DNA of 64,000 nt from VFZP01 sp043755595 (GCA_043755595.1 JAYUSQ010000052.1:1-64000), one strand, 5' to 3'; positions 1-9,976 are shown, numbered from the stretch's first letter. Made by a program: numbers and translations. Notes: a model not told the origin generated them from the sequence alone.

Positions 1-44
1 AAGTGAAGTAAGGGACAGTCTATCAAAATTGCGTTTCCAACCCT

Positions 45-1102
45 ATGAATAGGCCCTTTGGGGCACATTTCTGCGACCCTAATGCGCCGGATCTGAGTAT
101 AACCGACGTGCTCTAGTGGTCAATAAAGAGTACCAGCGTGGAGGCGGACTGTGGCCCTCTTCGGCCAAGAGCTATTTCATTGACACTATCTTAAAAGAGT
201 TTCCCTTTCCCAAGGTGTATTTCCACGAGAAGATCGACAGGCAGACGAAGCGCCCTCATCGAGAGATCGTTGATGGCCAACAGCGGATCAGCACGATTGT
301 CGAATTCATCAATGGCGAGTTCCCGCTGAGTAGCAACGCCAGGGGCTTTGAAGGTATGAAGTTTGATCAGCTTACAGAAGAACAGCAGAACTCCTTTTAT
401 TCCTACACCGTATCGGTAGATGTCATTAGGAACGCCGATCGTCCCGAGATATTACAGATGTTCAGGCGGATGAATGCCTTCACCCTCCCTTTGAACGCGG
501 CGGAGAAGCGTCACAGCGAGTTTTTCGGTGAGTTCAAAGATTGGGTCAATACGGTCTTAGATCGGTTCGGGATCATCCTGATTAACTGGAATGTACTCAC
601 AAGTCGACAAGTCGTTCGCATGGCGGATGCCGAGTTTGTGTCGGACTTAGCGCTCGCATTTGAGGATGGGATCGTCAGCACGAGTCCCGCTAAATTGCGT
701 GACCTCTACAAGAAATATGACCAAGTCTTCCTCGTACGATCGGAGTTGAGTAATCACGTAAATGCGGTACTCGACGTTGTTCTGAACGACTTGTCAGACG
801 TCCAGAAGACACACATAACTAAGTCCCATATTTTCCACTCTCTTCTCTGTGCCCTTGCACACAATCAATTCGGCTTGAAAGGAGCTGAGGAAGCCCTGGG
901 CTTGTCGCCAATCAACAGATACTACACCGATCAAGACCGAGCGTTGACCTCCCTCGGGCGCCTGGCTGCGGCTCACGAAGAGAAGGATACTTCCGAATTT
1001 GGTGAGTATGTAAAGGCGGCTTCAGAAGGGGGAAATCGTGCCGCGCAACGTATCGTACGAATCAAGTGGCTTTGCCGGGCGCTTCGTGGAGAATTTGCCT
1101 AG
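45..1102 (+). pseudogene. DUF262 (GmrSD/ParB-like) protein, 5' frame disrupted
   Basis: The main frame starts at a GTG at 116 and gives 328 residues. It carries the DUF262 signature YQRGGGLWP near residue 6 and VDGQQRIST near residues 52-60, as in the N-terminal domain of GmrSD-type modification-dependent restriction enzymes and related nucleases. Family members normally have 20-40 residues before the YQR motif, which are missing here. An ATG at 45 opens a 23-codon frame (MNRPFGAHF...LSITDVL) that ends in a TAG overlapping the GTG at 116. This looks like the lost N-terminus displaced by a frameshift or small deletion. The C-terminal nuclease half of classical GmrSD is not obvious. A HEPN-like gene follows 9 nt downstream. 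Confidence 0.75.
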
Positions 1103-1111
1103 GCTACGTCT

Positions 1112-1771
1112 ATGTCCCTCAATGTCGCTTTGGGGCAGTTTGAAAGCGAGGTTACGGCGCTCTCCGCTCACTTTAGGAACCTCGCTGCCGTGAGGCCTTT
1201 CCGGTCGTCAACTGATTTCGCTTTAGTTGATGAGTGTCTCCTTGAGGGTTTGCTCTCCCGCGTGTGGCAGGCTTGGAATACCTTTTGCCGAACTTGTCTA
1301 ATTGAATCGTGCATTGGCACGGCGGATGTGAACGGCTTGGTGATCGCAGGTCTACCGCAGGCTCTTAGTGAAGCGCACGTATCAGCTGCGGCAATGGCAG
1401 CCAAGCAAGGCCCTCGATCCATAACTTGGGGCACAACCAATGCAATACTTCGACGAGAGCCGACATGGGGTGACACCAACGTGCTGGCGAGTATTATTCC
1501 CCGCTTGGGTCCAGCCAATCGCGCGCAATTGCTAGCCGCTTTTTCATCCGGTCATGCGGGAGCGAGCGCCCTGCAAATTATTCGAAATGCTGCGGCTCAC
1601 AATAACGGTCAGAGCGTGGATCAGATTCTCCAGTTGCGCTCTGCGTATGTGACTTTCCAGATCAGTCATCCAACGCAAGCGTTATTCTGGATCGAGCCAC
1701 AGTCGAGCGATTTCTTGGTCACACGGGCGATTGACGAACTTAGGACGGCGAGCCAAACAGCGGTTTCATAG
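1112..1771 (+). CDS. HEPN-like protein (possible MAE_28990-type), DUF262 partner
   Basis: A 219-residue, mostly helical protein. Its only diagnostic motif is RNAAAH at residues 158-163, which matches the R-x4-6-H active site of HEPN ribonucleases. HEPN proteins of the MAE_28990/MAE_18760 type are, to my knowledge, often encoded next to DUF262 genes, and the ATG lies 9 nt after the DUF262 stop, so the two were probably co-transcribed. The role as an RNase effector or antitoxin-type partner is inferred. No signal peptide or membrane segment is visible. The family assignment rests on the motif and on the neighbour. Confidence 0.55.
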   Translation: MSLNVALGQFESEVTALSAHFRNLAAVRPFRSSTDFALVDECLLEGLLSRVWQAWNTFCRTCLIESCIGTADVNGLVIAGLPQALSEAHVSAAAMAAKQGPRSITWGTTNAILRREPTWGDTNVLASIIPRLGPANRAQLLAAFSSGHAGASALQIIRNAAAHNNGQSVDQILQLRSAYVTFQISHPTQALFWIEPQSSDFLVTRAIDELRTASQTAVS

Positions 1772-1829
1772 TTGAGCCGTTAGGATCGTCATTCCCCGTG
1801 TGCGGAGGGAGTGTCGCGAAGCCCTAGTC

Positions 1830-3482
1830 TCACCCCTCGCGTACCAGCTTCTCGCACCCGCGCACTGTCAAAGCCATCATAGTCAAGGTCGGGTGATACG
1901 ATCCCGTCGTCACGAAAGGCCCGCCACCAAACACATAAACGTTCTTGATGTCGTGCATCCGGCAGAATGGGTCCAGCACACTCGTCTTGGAGTCATTCCC
2001 CATCCGGCAGCCGCCTACTTCGTGAATGAGTCCGCCGGGCGTTGAGATCTGGCGGCCCACGGAGGTGATTTCGCCGCCCGCTTCGGTGAAAATCTCCTTC
2101 ATTCTCTCGGTGCCATCCGTAAAGATCGCACGCTCATTGTCGCCGTGAGTTACTGTAATCTTGGGCACGGGAATGCCCCAGGCATCCTTGCGATTCGGGT
2201 CGATCTCCAGGCGGTTCTCAAAGCGAGGAAGCATGTCGCCGGCCGACATATAGATGCGCGCCACCGACGGATAATTCCTGCGAATCCGCTCCTTCAGCGA
2301 TTCTCCGTAGCCGGGCATCGACAATGCAAATCCGGGGCTCGACGTTTGTCCGCCGCTCATGCTCATGCAATAGCCGCGAATGAATTTCCCATTCTTGCCC
2401 TTCAAGTTATGGACGTTCGGAATAAACGCCCCGCTTGACTTACCGTCGTCGTTGCGAGGCGCGGCCCCGCGCAATTCGGGTAAGAACCCACTAACACTCG
2501 CACCCGCCACCTGATCCATCAAGTAGTGCCCGAGTGCGCCGCTGCTGTTGCCCAACCCGCCGTTGGCTGAATTGAGTAAGATGCGCGTCGATTCGATGGT
2601 CGACGCGGCGACGATGATGTATTTTCCTTTCGCCTCGTACTCCTGCTTGGTTAACCTGTCGATGTAGGAGACGCCCCGGGCTTTGCCATCGGAGCCCATC
2701 AGCACGGAGCGCACAACGGACTCCGGCCGCAAAGTCATACGCCCCGTTGCCTCCGCCACGGGCAGAGTCGACACGATCGAATTGAACATAGCGCCGATGT
2801 CACAGCCCTGGATACATGCGCCGCAGAAATGGCACGCCGGGCGCCCTTTGTGCGGCCGCGTCAATTGTGCCAATCGCCGCTGAGTGATCGGAAGCCCCAT
2901 TCGTTTCGCCGCGCCACGGAACAACTCCTCCGAGCAGTTATAGGGCATGCCGGGCAGGAACTTACCATCGGGAAGCTGCGGGAACCCTTCGACGTAGCCA
3001 CTTACTCCGATATGCTCTTCGACATGGTCATAGTAAGGTGAGATGTCGGCGTAACTGATGGGCCAGTCATCGCCATAACCGTCGCGTGTGGCGGCCTTGA
3101 AATCGAAATCACTGAGGCGGTGCGACGCGCGCGACCAGTGCAACGACCGCCCGCCCACGACGCGCGAACGGATCCAGGTGAATGGTTTGCCGGGCTCAGT
3201 CGTGAAAGGATGATCGGCATGCTGCGCCCACATGAGCGGTATACGGTCGGCGGGGCGCTCGGCCCGGCGGCGTTCAAACGAGAGCCCGCGTGAGGGTTGC
3301 TGCCAAGGCCATTCGTGGCGTGCGAAGTCGCGGCCCGCCACCGGCATCGGACCTGCGTCGAGCACCAGCACCGTCATGCCGCGTTCGGTAAGTTCCTTGG
3401 CCGCAAAGCCGCCGCAGGGCCCGGTGCCCACAATCACGGCATCGAATTCGCGGGTGGGAGTCTCTCGGGTTACTTGCAGCAT
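1830..3482 (-). CDS. GMC-family FAD oxidoreductase
   Basis: A 550-residue protein with an N-terminal FAD-binding Rossmann motif GTGPCGG at residues 19-25. The GMC C-terminal domain has HEVGGCRMG and the catalytic-His region GSYHPT near the end. A Cys-rich insert (CHFCGACIQGC, about residues 216-226) is typical of membrane-associated sugar and gluconate dehydrogenases of this family. The upstream gene encodes a gluconate 2-dehydrogenase subunit 3-like protein, with a 1-nt gap, so the two should form a periplasmic alcohol or sugar dehydrogenase. No cytochrome c subunit is nearby. This protein has no export signal of its own; export by hitch-hiking on the small subunit's signal is the usual model. 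Confidence 0.88.
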   Translation of the reverse strand: MLQVTRETPTREFDAVIVGTGPCGGFAAKELTERGMTVLVLDAGPMPVAGRDFARHEWPWQQPSRGLSFERRRAERPADRIPLMWAQHADHPFTTEPGKPFTWIRSRVVGGRSLHWSRASHRLSDFDFKAATRDGYGDDWPISYADISPYYDHVEEHIGVSGYVEGFPQLPDGKFLPGMPYNCSEELFRGAAKRMGLPITQRRLAQLTRPHKGRPACHFCGACIQGCDIGAMFNSIVSTLPVAEATGRMTLRPESVVRSVLMGSDGKARGVSYIDRLTKQEYEAKGKYIIVAASTIESTRILLNSANGGLGNSSGALGHYLMDQVAGASVSGFLPELRGAAPRNDDGKSSGAFIPNVHNLKGKNGKFIRGYCMSMSGGQTSSPGFALSMPGYGESLKERIRRNYPSVARIYMSAGDMLPRFENRLEIDPNRKDAWGIPVPKITVTHGDNERAIFTDGTERMKEIFTEAGGEITSVGRQISTPGGLIHEVGGCRMGNDSKTSVLDPFCRMHDIKNVYVFGGGPFVTTGSYHPTLTMMALTVRGCEKLVREG

Positions 3483-3483
3483 G

Positions 3484-4053
3484 TTACTTGTTCCTCGTTC
3501 GCTTGGCCGTCTGTTGATGATCCGGATGATTACAAGGCACGTATACGACGGGGACGATGCCCTTGTACTGCAGGTCTTTGATCAAGCCCACACTCGAAGT
3601 GTAGTAGCCCGACAACGTCTGAGTCTTCAACTTGACGAAGAAGCGATGCAAGTCCGTCTTGGGACTCTCTTCGCCATCCGCCATGTCTTTCAGTAATTCG
3701 TTGCGCTGCGCGGTCGCGGCTTCGAGAAAGGCTTTGCCGAAGCGCTTCTTGCTCTCAGCCTCCACTGCTTCCAAGCCTGCGGTCCAGATACGCCGATTGT
3801 CAGCTCCGGTCTCGGCCAGAAGGTCATCAATGAAGGCGCTCACCTTGGCTTCGCGTGCGCCCGGCGAGTGTGCGTCGGCGGGAATGATCATCTCCGCCAA
3901 CTGATCCACTAGCGCATTCTGTGCGGGCGTGAAGAACCGCAGCTTACGCGCAGTTTCCAGCGCGGCGGGGGTGTGGACATGAGCCTCCTGAGCGGAGGCC
4001 AATGGCGCGGTCGACCCAATGACGACTAACTGCAGTGCGTTTCGTCTCTTCAT
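3484..4053 (-). CDS. Gluconate 2-dehydrogenase subunit 3 family protein
   Basis: A 189-residue small subunit of a GMC-type membrane dehydrogenase. The N-terminus MKRRNALQLVVIG...ASAQE has a twin-arginine-like start and a signal peptide. The motif FTPAQNALVDQLAEMIIPAD follows; FTPAQ...LVEQIIPAD is the hallmark of this family. The C-terminal part contains a GYYTS...L-type segment, also conserved in subunit 3. It is translated immediately before the GMC subunit and presumably carries it through the Tat pathway. Confidence 0.88.
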   Translation of the reverse strand: MKRRNALQLVVIGSTAPLASAQEAHVHTPAALETARKLRFFTPAQNALVDQLAEMIIPADAHSPGAREAKVSAFIDDLLAETGADNRRIWTAGLEAVEAESKKRFGKAFLEAATAQRNELLKDMADGEESPKTDLHRFFVKLKTQTLSGYYTSSVGLIKDLQYKGIVPVVYVPCNHPDHQQTAKRTRNK

Positions 4054-4080
4054 ACTGGCCTCCTATTTTATGCGTTTGCG

Positions 4081-5337
4081 CTACCAGGCGTCGCGGTTGG
4101 TGATGGTCACGCGAAAGACGGGCTTCTTCTTCTCGGCTTCTTCCATCTCATATGTCTGTTCCGTCTTCGCGGCGTCGTATCCGCGCCACAGCCATGCGAG
4201 CGATTCCGGCAAATCCATGGCTCCCTGAGCGATGGCGTGCAGACTGCAGCCAAAGCGGAAGTGAAAATCGTAGTCGCGCAACTTCAGTATGTTCGCCAGT
4301 TGGATATTGTTGAGCGGCCAACTCCCGGCGCGGCTCTCGCCATCGTCGGCGCCATCGGAGAGCCAGACGCGTAGATTTTTCTTCGGCTCGCGGCCCACTT
4401 TGTAGGAGACGATGTAGCCGCCGTCGAGACGCTCTTCCGGTTTCCATTGGAGCGCGGCATAACTACCAATGTGCGAGAGCACGCGGCTGAATTGCTCGGG
4501 ATAATACCAGGCGACATTGAAGGCGCAAATCGCCCCCGACGACGCTCCCGCGACTGCGCGCGAATAAGGATCCTTGCGCAGCTTGTAGGTCTTCTCCACA
4601 TCCGGCAGAATCTCTTCGAGCAGATACTTGCCGTATGTGTTTGAGACGGTGTCGTATTGCACGCTCCGCATTCGCGTGCCGCCCTGGCCGGGTTGGATCA
4701 GGACATGCAACATCGGCGGGATCGAACCACGGGCCACCAGATTGTCCGAAACAATTTGCAATCGCAGCCGCACCAAATCCTGGTTGCCGACAATCGTCTC
4801 GCCATCCTGCCACACCATCACCGGCGCGCCGTTTACCGTGTCAATGCCAGGGTTCGCGTAGACCCAGTAATTCGCCGTCATGTTCGGATAGATCTTAGAT
4901 GTCAGCGTCTTCTTCTCGGATAACTTGCCGCGTGCGACGCCGGGCAGTGCATAAGAGTCCGGGTTGTAGCTGGCCACCTCATAACTACCGATCGGCTTAC
5001 CGGTTCCCGCGTCCGCATAAAGATACTGATGAGTAGTTCCCATCCGCAAAGTTTTCAGCAGATACCAGTAGTTAGTGCCCGTCACCCTCTTCATGGCGAT
5101 CGGAGCTTGTTTGTCGATCGAAACCGTGGCGGCCGCCGTGTTCTCAACCGCGAAGAAGAACTCCTGTCCCCAGGTAATGACACCATCGCGGCCCTTCAAT
5201 TCGGGAAGACCTTTGCCCAGCAAGGTCGCGAGCGCCGGGGAGTCGGCGCGCGCCGCGTCGACGATTTCCTGAATGGGATGTTTTTGAGCCGGCAACCCGA
5301 ATTGAACGGCCAGGATGAGCGAAATCAATTTCAACAT
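4081..5337 (-). CDS. Exported esterase of the Fes/esterase D fold
   Basis: A 418-residue protein from the ATG at 5337, chosen because it gives a clean signal peptide (MLKLISLILAVQFGLPAQ); an open extension upstream lacks one. An N-terminal immunoglobulin-like region (about residues 50-150) is followed by an alpha/beta-hydrolase domain with nucleophile elbow GASSG at residues 264-268 (Ser266). Enterochelin and carbohydrate esterases (PF00756) have this architecture. It lies 27 nt downstream of no gene on its own strand and ends just before the dehydrogenase pair, so it may act on plant-derived or siderophore esters with them. The substrate cannot be told from sequence. Confidence 0.82.
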   Translation of the reverse strand: MLKLISLILAVQFGLPAQKHPIQEIVDAARADSPALATLLGKGLPELKGRDGVITWGQEFFFAVENTAAATVSIDKQAPIAMKRVTGTNYWYLLKTLRMGTTHQYLYADAGTGKPIGSYEVASYNPDSYALPGVARGKLSEKKTLTSKIYPNMTANYWVYANPGIDTVNGAPVMVWQDGETIVGNQDLVRLRLQIVSDNLVARGSIPPMLHVLIQPGQGGTRMRSVQYDTVSNTYGKYLLEEILPDVEKTYKLRKDPYSRAVAGASSGAICAFNVAWYYPEQFSRVLSHIGSYAALQWKPEERLDGGYIVSYKVGREPKKNLRVWLSDGADDGESRAGSWPLNNIQLANILKLRDYDFHFRFGCSLHAIAQGAMDLPESLAWLWRGYDAAKTEQTYEMEEAEKKKPVFRVTITNRDAW

Positions 5338-5419
5338 CGTGTTTCTATGCTGCTGAGTGTATCCGATAATGAATGGTCGTGCCAAACGTTGGGCAAGAAG
5401 AGGCCCGGCCCGTGGCGTT

Positions 5420-5812
5420 ATGAGGAAGTTCCTGATCGCGGCGATTGCCGTCAATGCCCTCACGTCGGTCCCATGGTGGATCGGACTGTTTCTATTTCCG
5501 GCCTTTCGCCGGTGGTTCGTACCAATGTCGACACCTGATTCCGCCCTGTTGGCCTTCGCCTTGGCGGATGGACTTCTCTTCGCCGGCGCCGGAATCGCTG
5601 CCGCTTACGGCCTTATGCTTCGGCGTCAATGGGCTCCGAACCTGCTTCTCATTCACGCAGGGGCGGCCTGCTACGCCGCTCTCTACACGTGGCAGCAATC
5701 GATCCAAACCGGTGAGGCGTGGGCTGCCGCGGCCGCCATGAGTCCCAGCCTCCTGATTCTCCCGTATGCTTGTTGGTTGTTATGTCCTCGTCCTGGTTCG
5801 CGATTCGAGTAG
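5420..5812 (+). CDS. Small integral membrane protein
   Basis: About 130 residues with four hydrophobic segments (starting FLIAAIAVNAL, FALADGLLFAGAG, LLLIHAGAACY, SLLILPYACWLL). I chose the ATG at 5420 because the first hydrophobic helix begins right there; the frame is open further upstream to 5357. I do not recognise a family. Its end overlaps the start of the methyltransferase-like gene at 5782 by 31 nt, so the two are probably co-expressed. Confidence 0.6.
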   Translation: MRKFLIAAIAVNALTSVPWWIGLFLFPAFRRWFVPMSTPDSALLAFALADGLLFAGAGIAAAYGLMLRRQWAPNLLLIHAGAACYAALYTWQQSIQTGEAWAAAAAMSPSLLILPYACWLLCPRPGSRFE

Positions 5813-6339
5813 CTCGACCACGTCCGCGCCGTTGGAACATCTGCCGGACTATGTTACAAACCGCGATCATGTGGGCCTCGTTCCTGTGGGTCATTCCGAT
5901 CTTCATCTGGAATCTCGAAGTGCGGCTTGGAATCGCTGGATTCGCTCCCATGGCCCGCTTCGGGTGGATACTCTTCGTCCTCGCCAGCAGCTTGGGCCAG
6001 TGGTCTGCCTGGGCAATGACCTGGCACGGCGAAGGCACGCCGTTACCCTTCGACACAGCCCGGCGATTTGTCGTGGCCGGGCCCTATCGTTGGGTTCGCA
6101 ACCCGATGGCATTGGCTGGATTGGCCCAGGGAATCGCCGTTGGACTAATCTTGGGATCATTCACGGTCTTGACACTGCCAGTGGCCGGTGGCATTTTCTG
6201 GCAGTATCTCGTCAGACCCTTTGAGGAAGCGGACTTGGCCGCTCGCTTCGGAGTTCCCTATGCAGAATATCGGGCCAAGGTGTCTTGTTGGTGGCCCGGG
6301 TGGCCGTACGTCCCCCTTTCGCTACGCCCGAAAAATTAG
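5782..6339 (+). CDS. Isoprenylcysteine carboxyl methyltransferase-like (ICMT/PEMT) protein
   Basis: A 185-residue membrane protein from the ATG at 5782. The segment GPYRWVRNPMALAGL and the C-terminal EEADLAARFGVPYAEY...VSCWWP match the conserved SAM-binding and C-terminal block of the ICMT/phospholipid methyltransferase superfamily (EE..L...FG..Y..Y....P). Four membrane helices are visible. Bacterial members methylate unknown lipid or isoprenoid substrates. The stop overlaps the 3' end of the convergent TonB receptor gene by 4 nt. Confidence 0.78.
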   Translation: MSSSWFAIRVARPRPRRWNICRTMLQTAIMWASFLWVIPIFIWNLEVRLGIAGFAPMARFGWILFVLASSLGQWSAWAMTWHGEGTPLPFDTARRFVVAGPYRWVRNPMALAGLAQGIAVGLILGSFTVLTLPVAGGIFWQYLVRPFEEADLAARFGVPYAEYRAKVSCWWPGWPYVPLSLRPKN

Positions 6340-9300
6340 AACGAGAAACGCGCGACGAGTTGCCCGTTGCGCGGAAGACCGCCGGTGGTCGAGGTCGGAT
6401 CGATGCGCCCGAACCCGCCCGACAACAAACCTTGGTTGTTGAACGTCGTCGCATCGGCCGGTCCACCACCCGGGTTGGCTATTTGGAGCCGGTTGAGTAC
6501 GTTGAAGAATTCAGCCCGGATCTGGAACGACATGCCTTCCCTTACCTTGGCCATGCTGAAGTTTCGCCCTAAGCTGATCTGTTCATCCGGATGGCGTGGG
6601 TTGCGGTAGTCGTTATAGAACGGCGTTGCCGGTCCCCACTGACCCCGAGGCACATCTTGCCAAGCGGCTTTGTTGAGTAACAAATCTTTATAGGGATCGA
6701 TGCAACTACAGTTTGGATCCTTCAAGTACAACGGCTGGCCGGCAACCCTTTGCATTCGCGTGCTCTGGTAAGTGCTGGCGTTGAGGTTGTTATTGGATGT
6801 TGGCGCGCCGATGAGCGTCCCACTCTGATAGCGCAGGACTCCGCCGACGGTCCAACCGCCGAGCAGGTTGCGCATCGGTTTGTTGGAGCCGAGCTTCGGC
6901 GTCTCATAGTTCAAGCCCATGACAAAGATGAAAGGTACGCCGCCACCGGTTAGTCCTTTGAGCGTAGCGCGATTGAAGACATCGCCATTGGCGCCGTTGG
7001 TGGACAACTCTTTGGCCCAGGTAAATGCGGCCGTGAAGTCCAGCCCATGCGAGTACCGCTTGGTCGCTTTCACTTGCAGCGAGTCGTACCATGAATTGCC
7101 AAGGGGCGACCAACGCGGCTGCAGCGCGTTGTTAAATTGCGGGAACGGCCGCAAGCTCTGCGCCACCGTGCCGTTGTTGGGGAAACTTGCGTAGGGCTTG
7201 GTGAAGCCCCGTTGAACCGCCGCCGCCGAAGAGATCGGCGAAGCGAGTAAGTCGAGATCGGCTGTCCGGTCCCGGCTCAACCCCACCGAAGCTAACCGTT
7301 GATCGGTAATCGCATTCAGATTCTGCAGGTTGTTCTGATTAAGCCAAATGCTGCGATTGCCGACATAGGCAGCTTCCACTACGAGATCCTTCACGACCTC
7401 GCGCTGCACGCCGAAGTTCCATTGCAACACGCGTCCGGGCCGCGCACCGTTCCGGTCAAACAACGTGCCAGGCTGATTCAGTTGACCCAGGTTCGGGCGC
7501 AACCCCGGATCAAACGTCGCCGTGTAGATCTGAGAAAGATTGATGGGCAGACCATCCTTTAAGAACAGAGCCGGCTCGGCATAGCTGGGGGTCGTGAAGG
7601 TTTGCTGATCGAAGCCGACGCCAAGAATCGCAGCGTTCGTCAAATAGGCCAGCGTCGGCAGGTTGGAGTAAACGATGCCCGCCCCCGCGCGGATGACGGT
7701 TTTCTCGTTCAGTTGATACGCCCCGCCCAGGCGCGGTCCGATCGCGTAAGGATAGTTGTCGGTGAACTGGCAGTCACACCGGCCCTTGCCATAGCCTTCA
7801 AACGAGATGGCTCCCGGCAATCCGCCCGCCGAAGGATTCGGAACCGAGGGTCCGAACATCGAGTTACGGAAATGAATCTCGTGACCTTGGGTCAGATAGT
7901 CCCAACGTAAGCCGTAATCGAGCGTGAACTTACGCGTAACTTTCCAGGCGTCCTGAATATACAGCGCCCAGCTTTTCTTGCGCCACTGCGGATCCTGCAC
8001 GGCATTGACCGCCGCATCGTTGACTGAGCCGAGGAGGAAGCTGGCATAGGCGAATCCCGATCCGCCCGTGAGTGGGCGTCCCTGCAGCGCGGGATACGAA
8101 GTCTGCGTCGGGCTGAAGTTGACGATACCCTGCGATCCTCGCGTGTTGCGGTCCGTCCAGCTATCCAACCGAAACTCTCCGCCCAACTTGAAGGTGTGGT
8201 TGTTCTTGATGTAAGTGGCGCTGGCTACTGAAGTCCACTTACCGTCGTAGTAACGATTCGCGTTGGAGGGTCCCATCGCGAGCGCCATGCCGCCGAACGC
8301 ACCCTGCCCAAGATTATTGATACGCGGGAAGCCGGACGGCTGAGTCACTGAGCCCTTGAAGCCAACGCCACCCACGGCGTCGTAGTGAAGCACACTAGCC
8401 GGTGAGCTATCCGGATTGTGGAAGCGCAGGTAACCGGCGCCCATGTGGACTATCAAGGTGGGCTTGGCGGTCCAATCGTAATTCAACCGTGTGGTGTGGC
8501 CATAGATGGCTTGCACGCGAACCGCGGTAATTGGGTCCGGTAGACCGTCGTTCGCGGACTTCTGATCGGTCGACTGCTTGGAATAGTAGAACGTCGTGCG
8601 ATGGTTCGAATTGAAGTTATGGTCGATCTTAACGCCCGGTAAGCCCTGCGTGCGTGTATTGTCATTGTTTGGCACCCAGTTTTGAATCAGGTTGGCGTTT
8701 TGCGCCGCGGGGATCAGCGCCTGGATCTTGGCTGCCACCGGATCGATCAAGCTGACTGGTAGCCGGTTGCCCGGGAACGGTGTGCGATAAGTCGCCCCGT
8801 TACTGACTGAGTTCGAACGCGGATCGAAAATCATGTTCTCAAGCACGTTGGCGCCGGACGGGTCCGTGCCGATCACGCGGTTGTTAAGGGCCGCGCTGAA
8901 ATCGCCATTGCGGTAGGCAGCCGTAGGCACGGTCTGGAAACTCGCGTTCGCCGTGGCGCGGTTGCGGAAGATCTCGTAGTTAAAGAAGAAGAATGTCTTG
9001 TTCTTCCCGTTGTAGAGCTTGGGGATGTAGACGGGGCCGCCGATTGATCCGCCCGCGTCATGCTTGCGGCTCGTGGGACGGATGCCGGTAAACGGCCGGT
9101 ACGCGTCCAGCGCTTCGTTCGCGAAATATTCGTAGGCTGAGCCATGTAGCGCGTTGCCGCCCGATCGCGTGGTGAAGTTGAACAAGCCGCCCGCGACCTG
9201 CCCGTATTCAGCCGAATAATTCGAAGTCTGGAGCGAGAACTCCTCGATCATTTCGACCGAAGCCTGACTTACCGTGCTGGTCCAGCCGGTGTCGTTCGAA

Positions 9301-9893
9301 CTGGTGACATCCTGGCCTTCGATAATGATCTTGAACTGATTCGCCTGGGCGCCATTGGCGCGGTTGCCGTTTGAGGTGCCGACGACGCCCGGCGATAGCA
9401 GCGCAAACGCGGTCCAACTGCGGATGTTACCGCCTGCACCGCCGCCGCCGCCGAAATTCAGTGGCAGGTTGTTAATCCGGTCACCGGTGATGTTGACGCT
9501 TTGCTCGGCGTTCTCGCTCTTGAGGAGCGGTGCTGCGGCCGTCACTGTGACACTCTCACTGGTGGCGCCAACCTGCAAAACGATGTCCATGCGAACGGTC
9601 TGCGCAACCTGTACCTGCACTCCTTGCTGAATCGATTTGCGGAAGCCAGGCACTTCGACATTTAAATCGTACTTCCCAGCCGGGAGCGATGCAATTGTAA
9701 AATTACCCGTGGCGGTGGTGTTGGACTCGGCCACCTGCCCGGTTTCGATGTTTTTGACCGACAGCTTCGCGCCCGGCACCAAGGCGCCTGCTGGGTCGAT
9801 AACGGTGCCGGTGATCGTACCGCGATCCGTTTGCCCCAATGCAGCAAAGGCCGCCAGCATAGCTGCGCCTAAAAAATGGCTTCTTGATTTCAA
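6336..9893 (-). CDS. TonB-dependent receptor, Oar-like, with carboxypeptidase-regulatory domain
   Basis: About 1,185 residues. The TTG at 9893 is preferred because AGGGGT lies just upstream and a signal peptide (KSRSHFLGAAMLAAFAALGQ) follows at once. The frame is open to 9998 but that stretch looks like the tail of the prepilin peptidase gene. After the signal comes a CarboxypepD_reg domain (RGTITGTVIDPAGALVPGAKL), then a plug with TVTAAAPLLKS, then a large beta-barrel ending in ...LVARFSF with the aromatic C-terminal residue required for outer-membrane insertion. Acidobacteria encode many such receptors, probably for oligosaccharide or peptide uptake; the ligand is unknown. Confidence 0.9.
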   Translation of the reverse strand: MKSRSHFLGAAMLAAFAALGQTDRGTITGTVIDPAGALVPGAKLSVKNIETGQVAESNTTATGNFTIASLPAGKYDLNVEVPGFRKSIQQGVQVQVAQTVRMDIVLQVGATSESVTVTAAAPLLKSENAEQSVNITGDRINNLPLNFGGGGGAGGNIRSWTAFALLSPGVVGTSNGNRANGAQANQFKIIIEGQDVTSSNDTGWTSTVSQASVEMIEEFSLQTSNYSAEYGQVAGGLFNFTTRSGGNALHGSAYEYFANEALDAYRPFTGIRPTSRKHDAGGSIGGPVYIPKLYNGKNKTFFFFNYEIFRNRATANASFQTVPTAAYRNGDFSAALNNRVIGTDPSGANVLENMIFDPRSNSVSNGATYRTPFPGNRLPVSLIDPVAAKIQALIPAAQNANLIQNWVPNNDNTRTQGLPGVKIDHNFNSNHRTTFYYSKQSTDQKSANDGLPDPITAVRVQAIYGHTTRLNYDWTAKPTLIVHMGAGYLRFHNPDSSPASVLHYDAVGGVGFKGSVTQPSGFPRINNLGQGAFGGMALAMGPSNANRYYDGKWTSVASATYIKNNHTFKLGGEFRLDSWTDRNTRGSQGIVNFSPTQTSYPALQGRPLTGGSGFAYASFLLGSVNDAAVNAVQDPQWRKKSWALYIQDAWKVTRKFTLDYGLRWDYLTQGHEIHFRNSMFGPSVPNPSAGGLPGAISFEGYGKGRCDCQFTDNYPYAIGPRLGGAYQLNEKTVIRAGAGIVYSNLPTLAYLTNAAILGVGFDQQTFTTPSYAEPALFLKDGLPINLSQIYTATFDPGLRPNLGQLNQPGTLFDRNGARPGRVLQWNFGVQREVVKDLVVEAAYVGNRSIWLNQNNLQNLNAITDQRLASVGLSRDRTADLDLLASPISSAAAVQRGFTKPYASFPNNGTVAQSLRPFPQFNNALQPRWSPLGNSWYDSLQVKATKRYSHGLDFTAAFTWAKELSTNGANGDVFNRATLKGLTGGGVPFIFVMGLNYETPKLGSNKPMRNLLGGWTVGGVLRYQSGTLIGAPTSNNNLNASTYQSTRMQRVAGQPLYLKDPNCSCIDPYKDLLLNKAAWQDVPRGQWGPATPFYNDYRNPRHPDEQISLGRNFSMAKVREGMSFQIRAEFFNVLNRLQIANPGGGPADATTFNNQGLLSGGFGRIDPTSTTGGLPRNGQLVARFSF

Positions 9894-9976
9894 CTTAGAA
9901 CCCCTACGTTTCTCGACTTGGCCCGCAGCCAAGCCTGTAAGCTCGTACGTGTAGATTCTATCCGATTCGAATGGCT

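Noticed and set aside
45..116. Programmed frameshift in the DUF262 gene
   Set aside because: No slippery heptamer or downstream stem-loop is evident; a stop/start overlap and a likely deletion explain it better.
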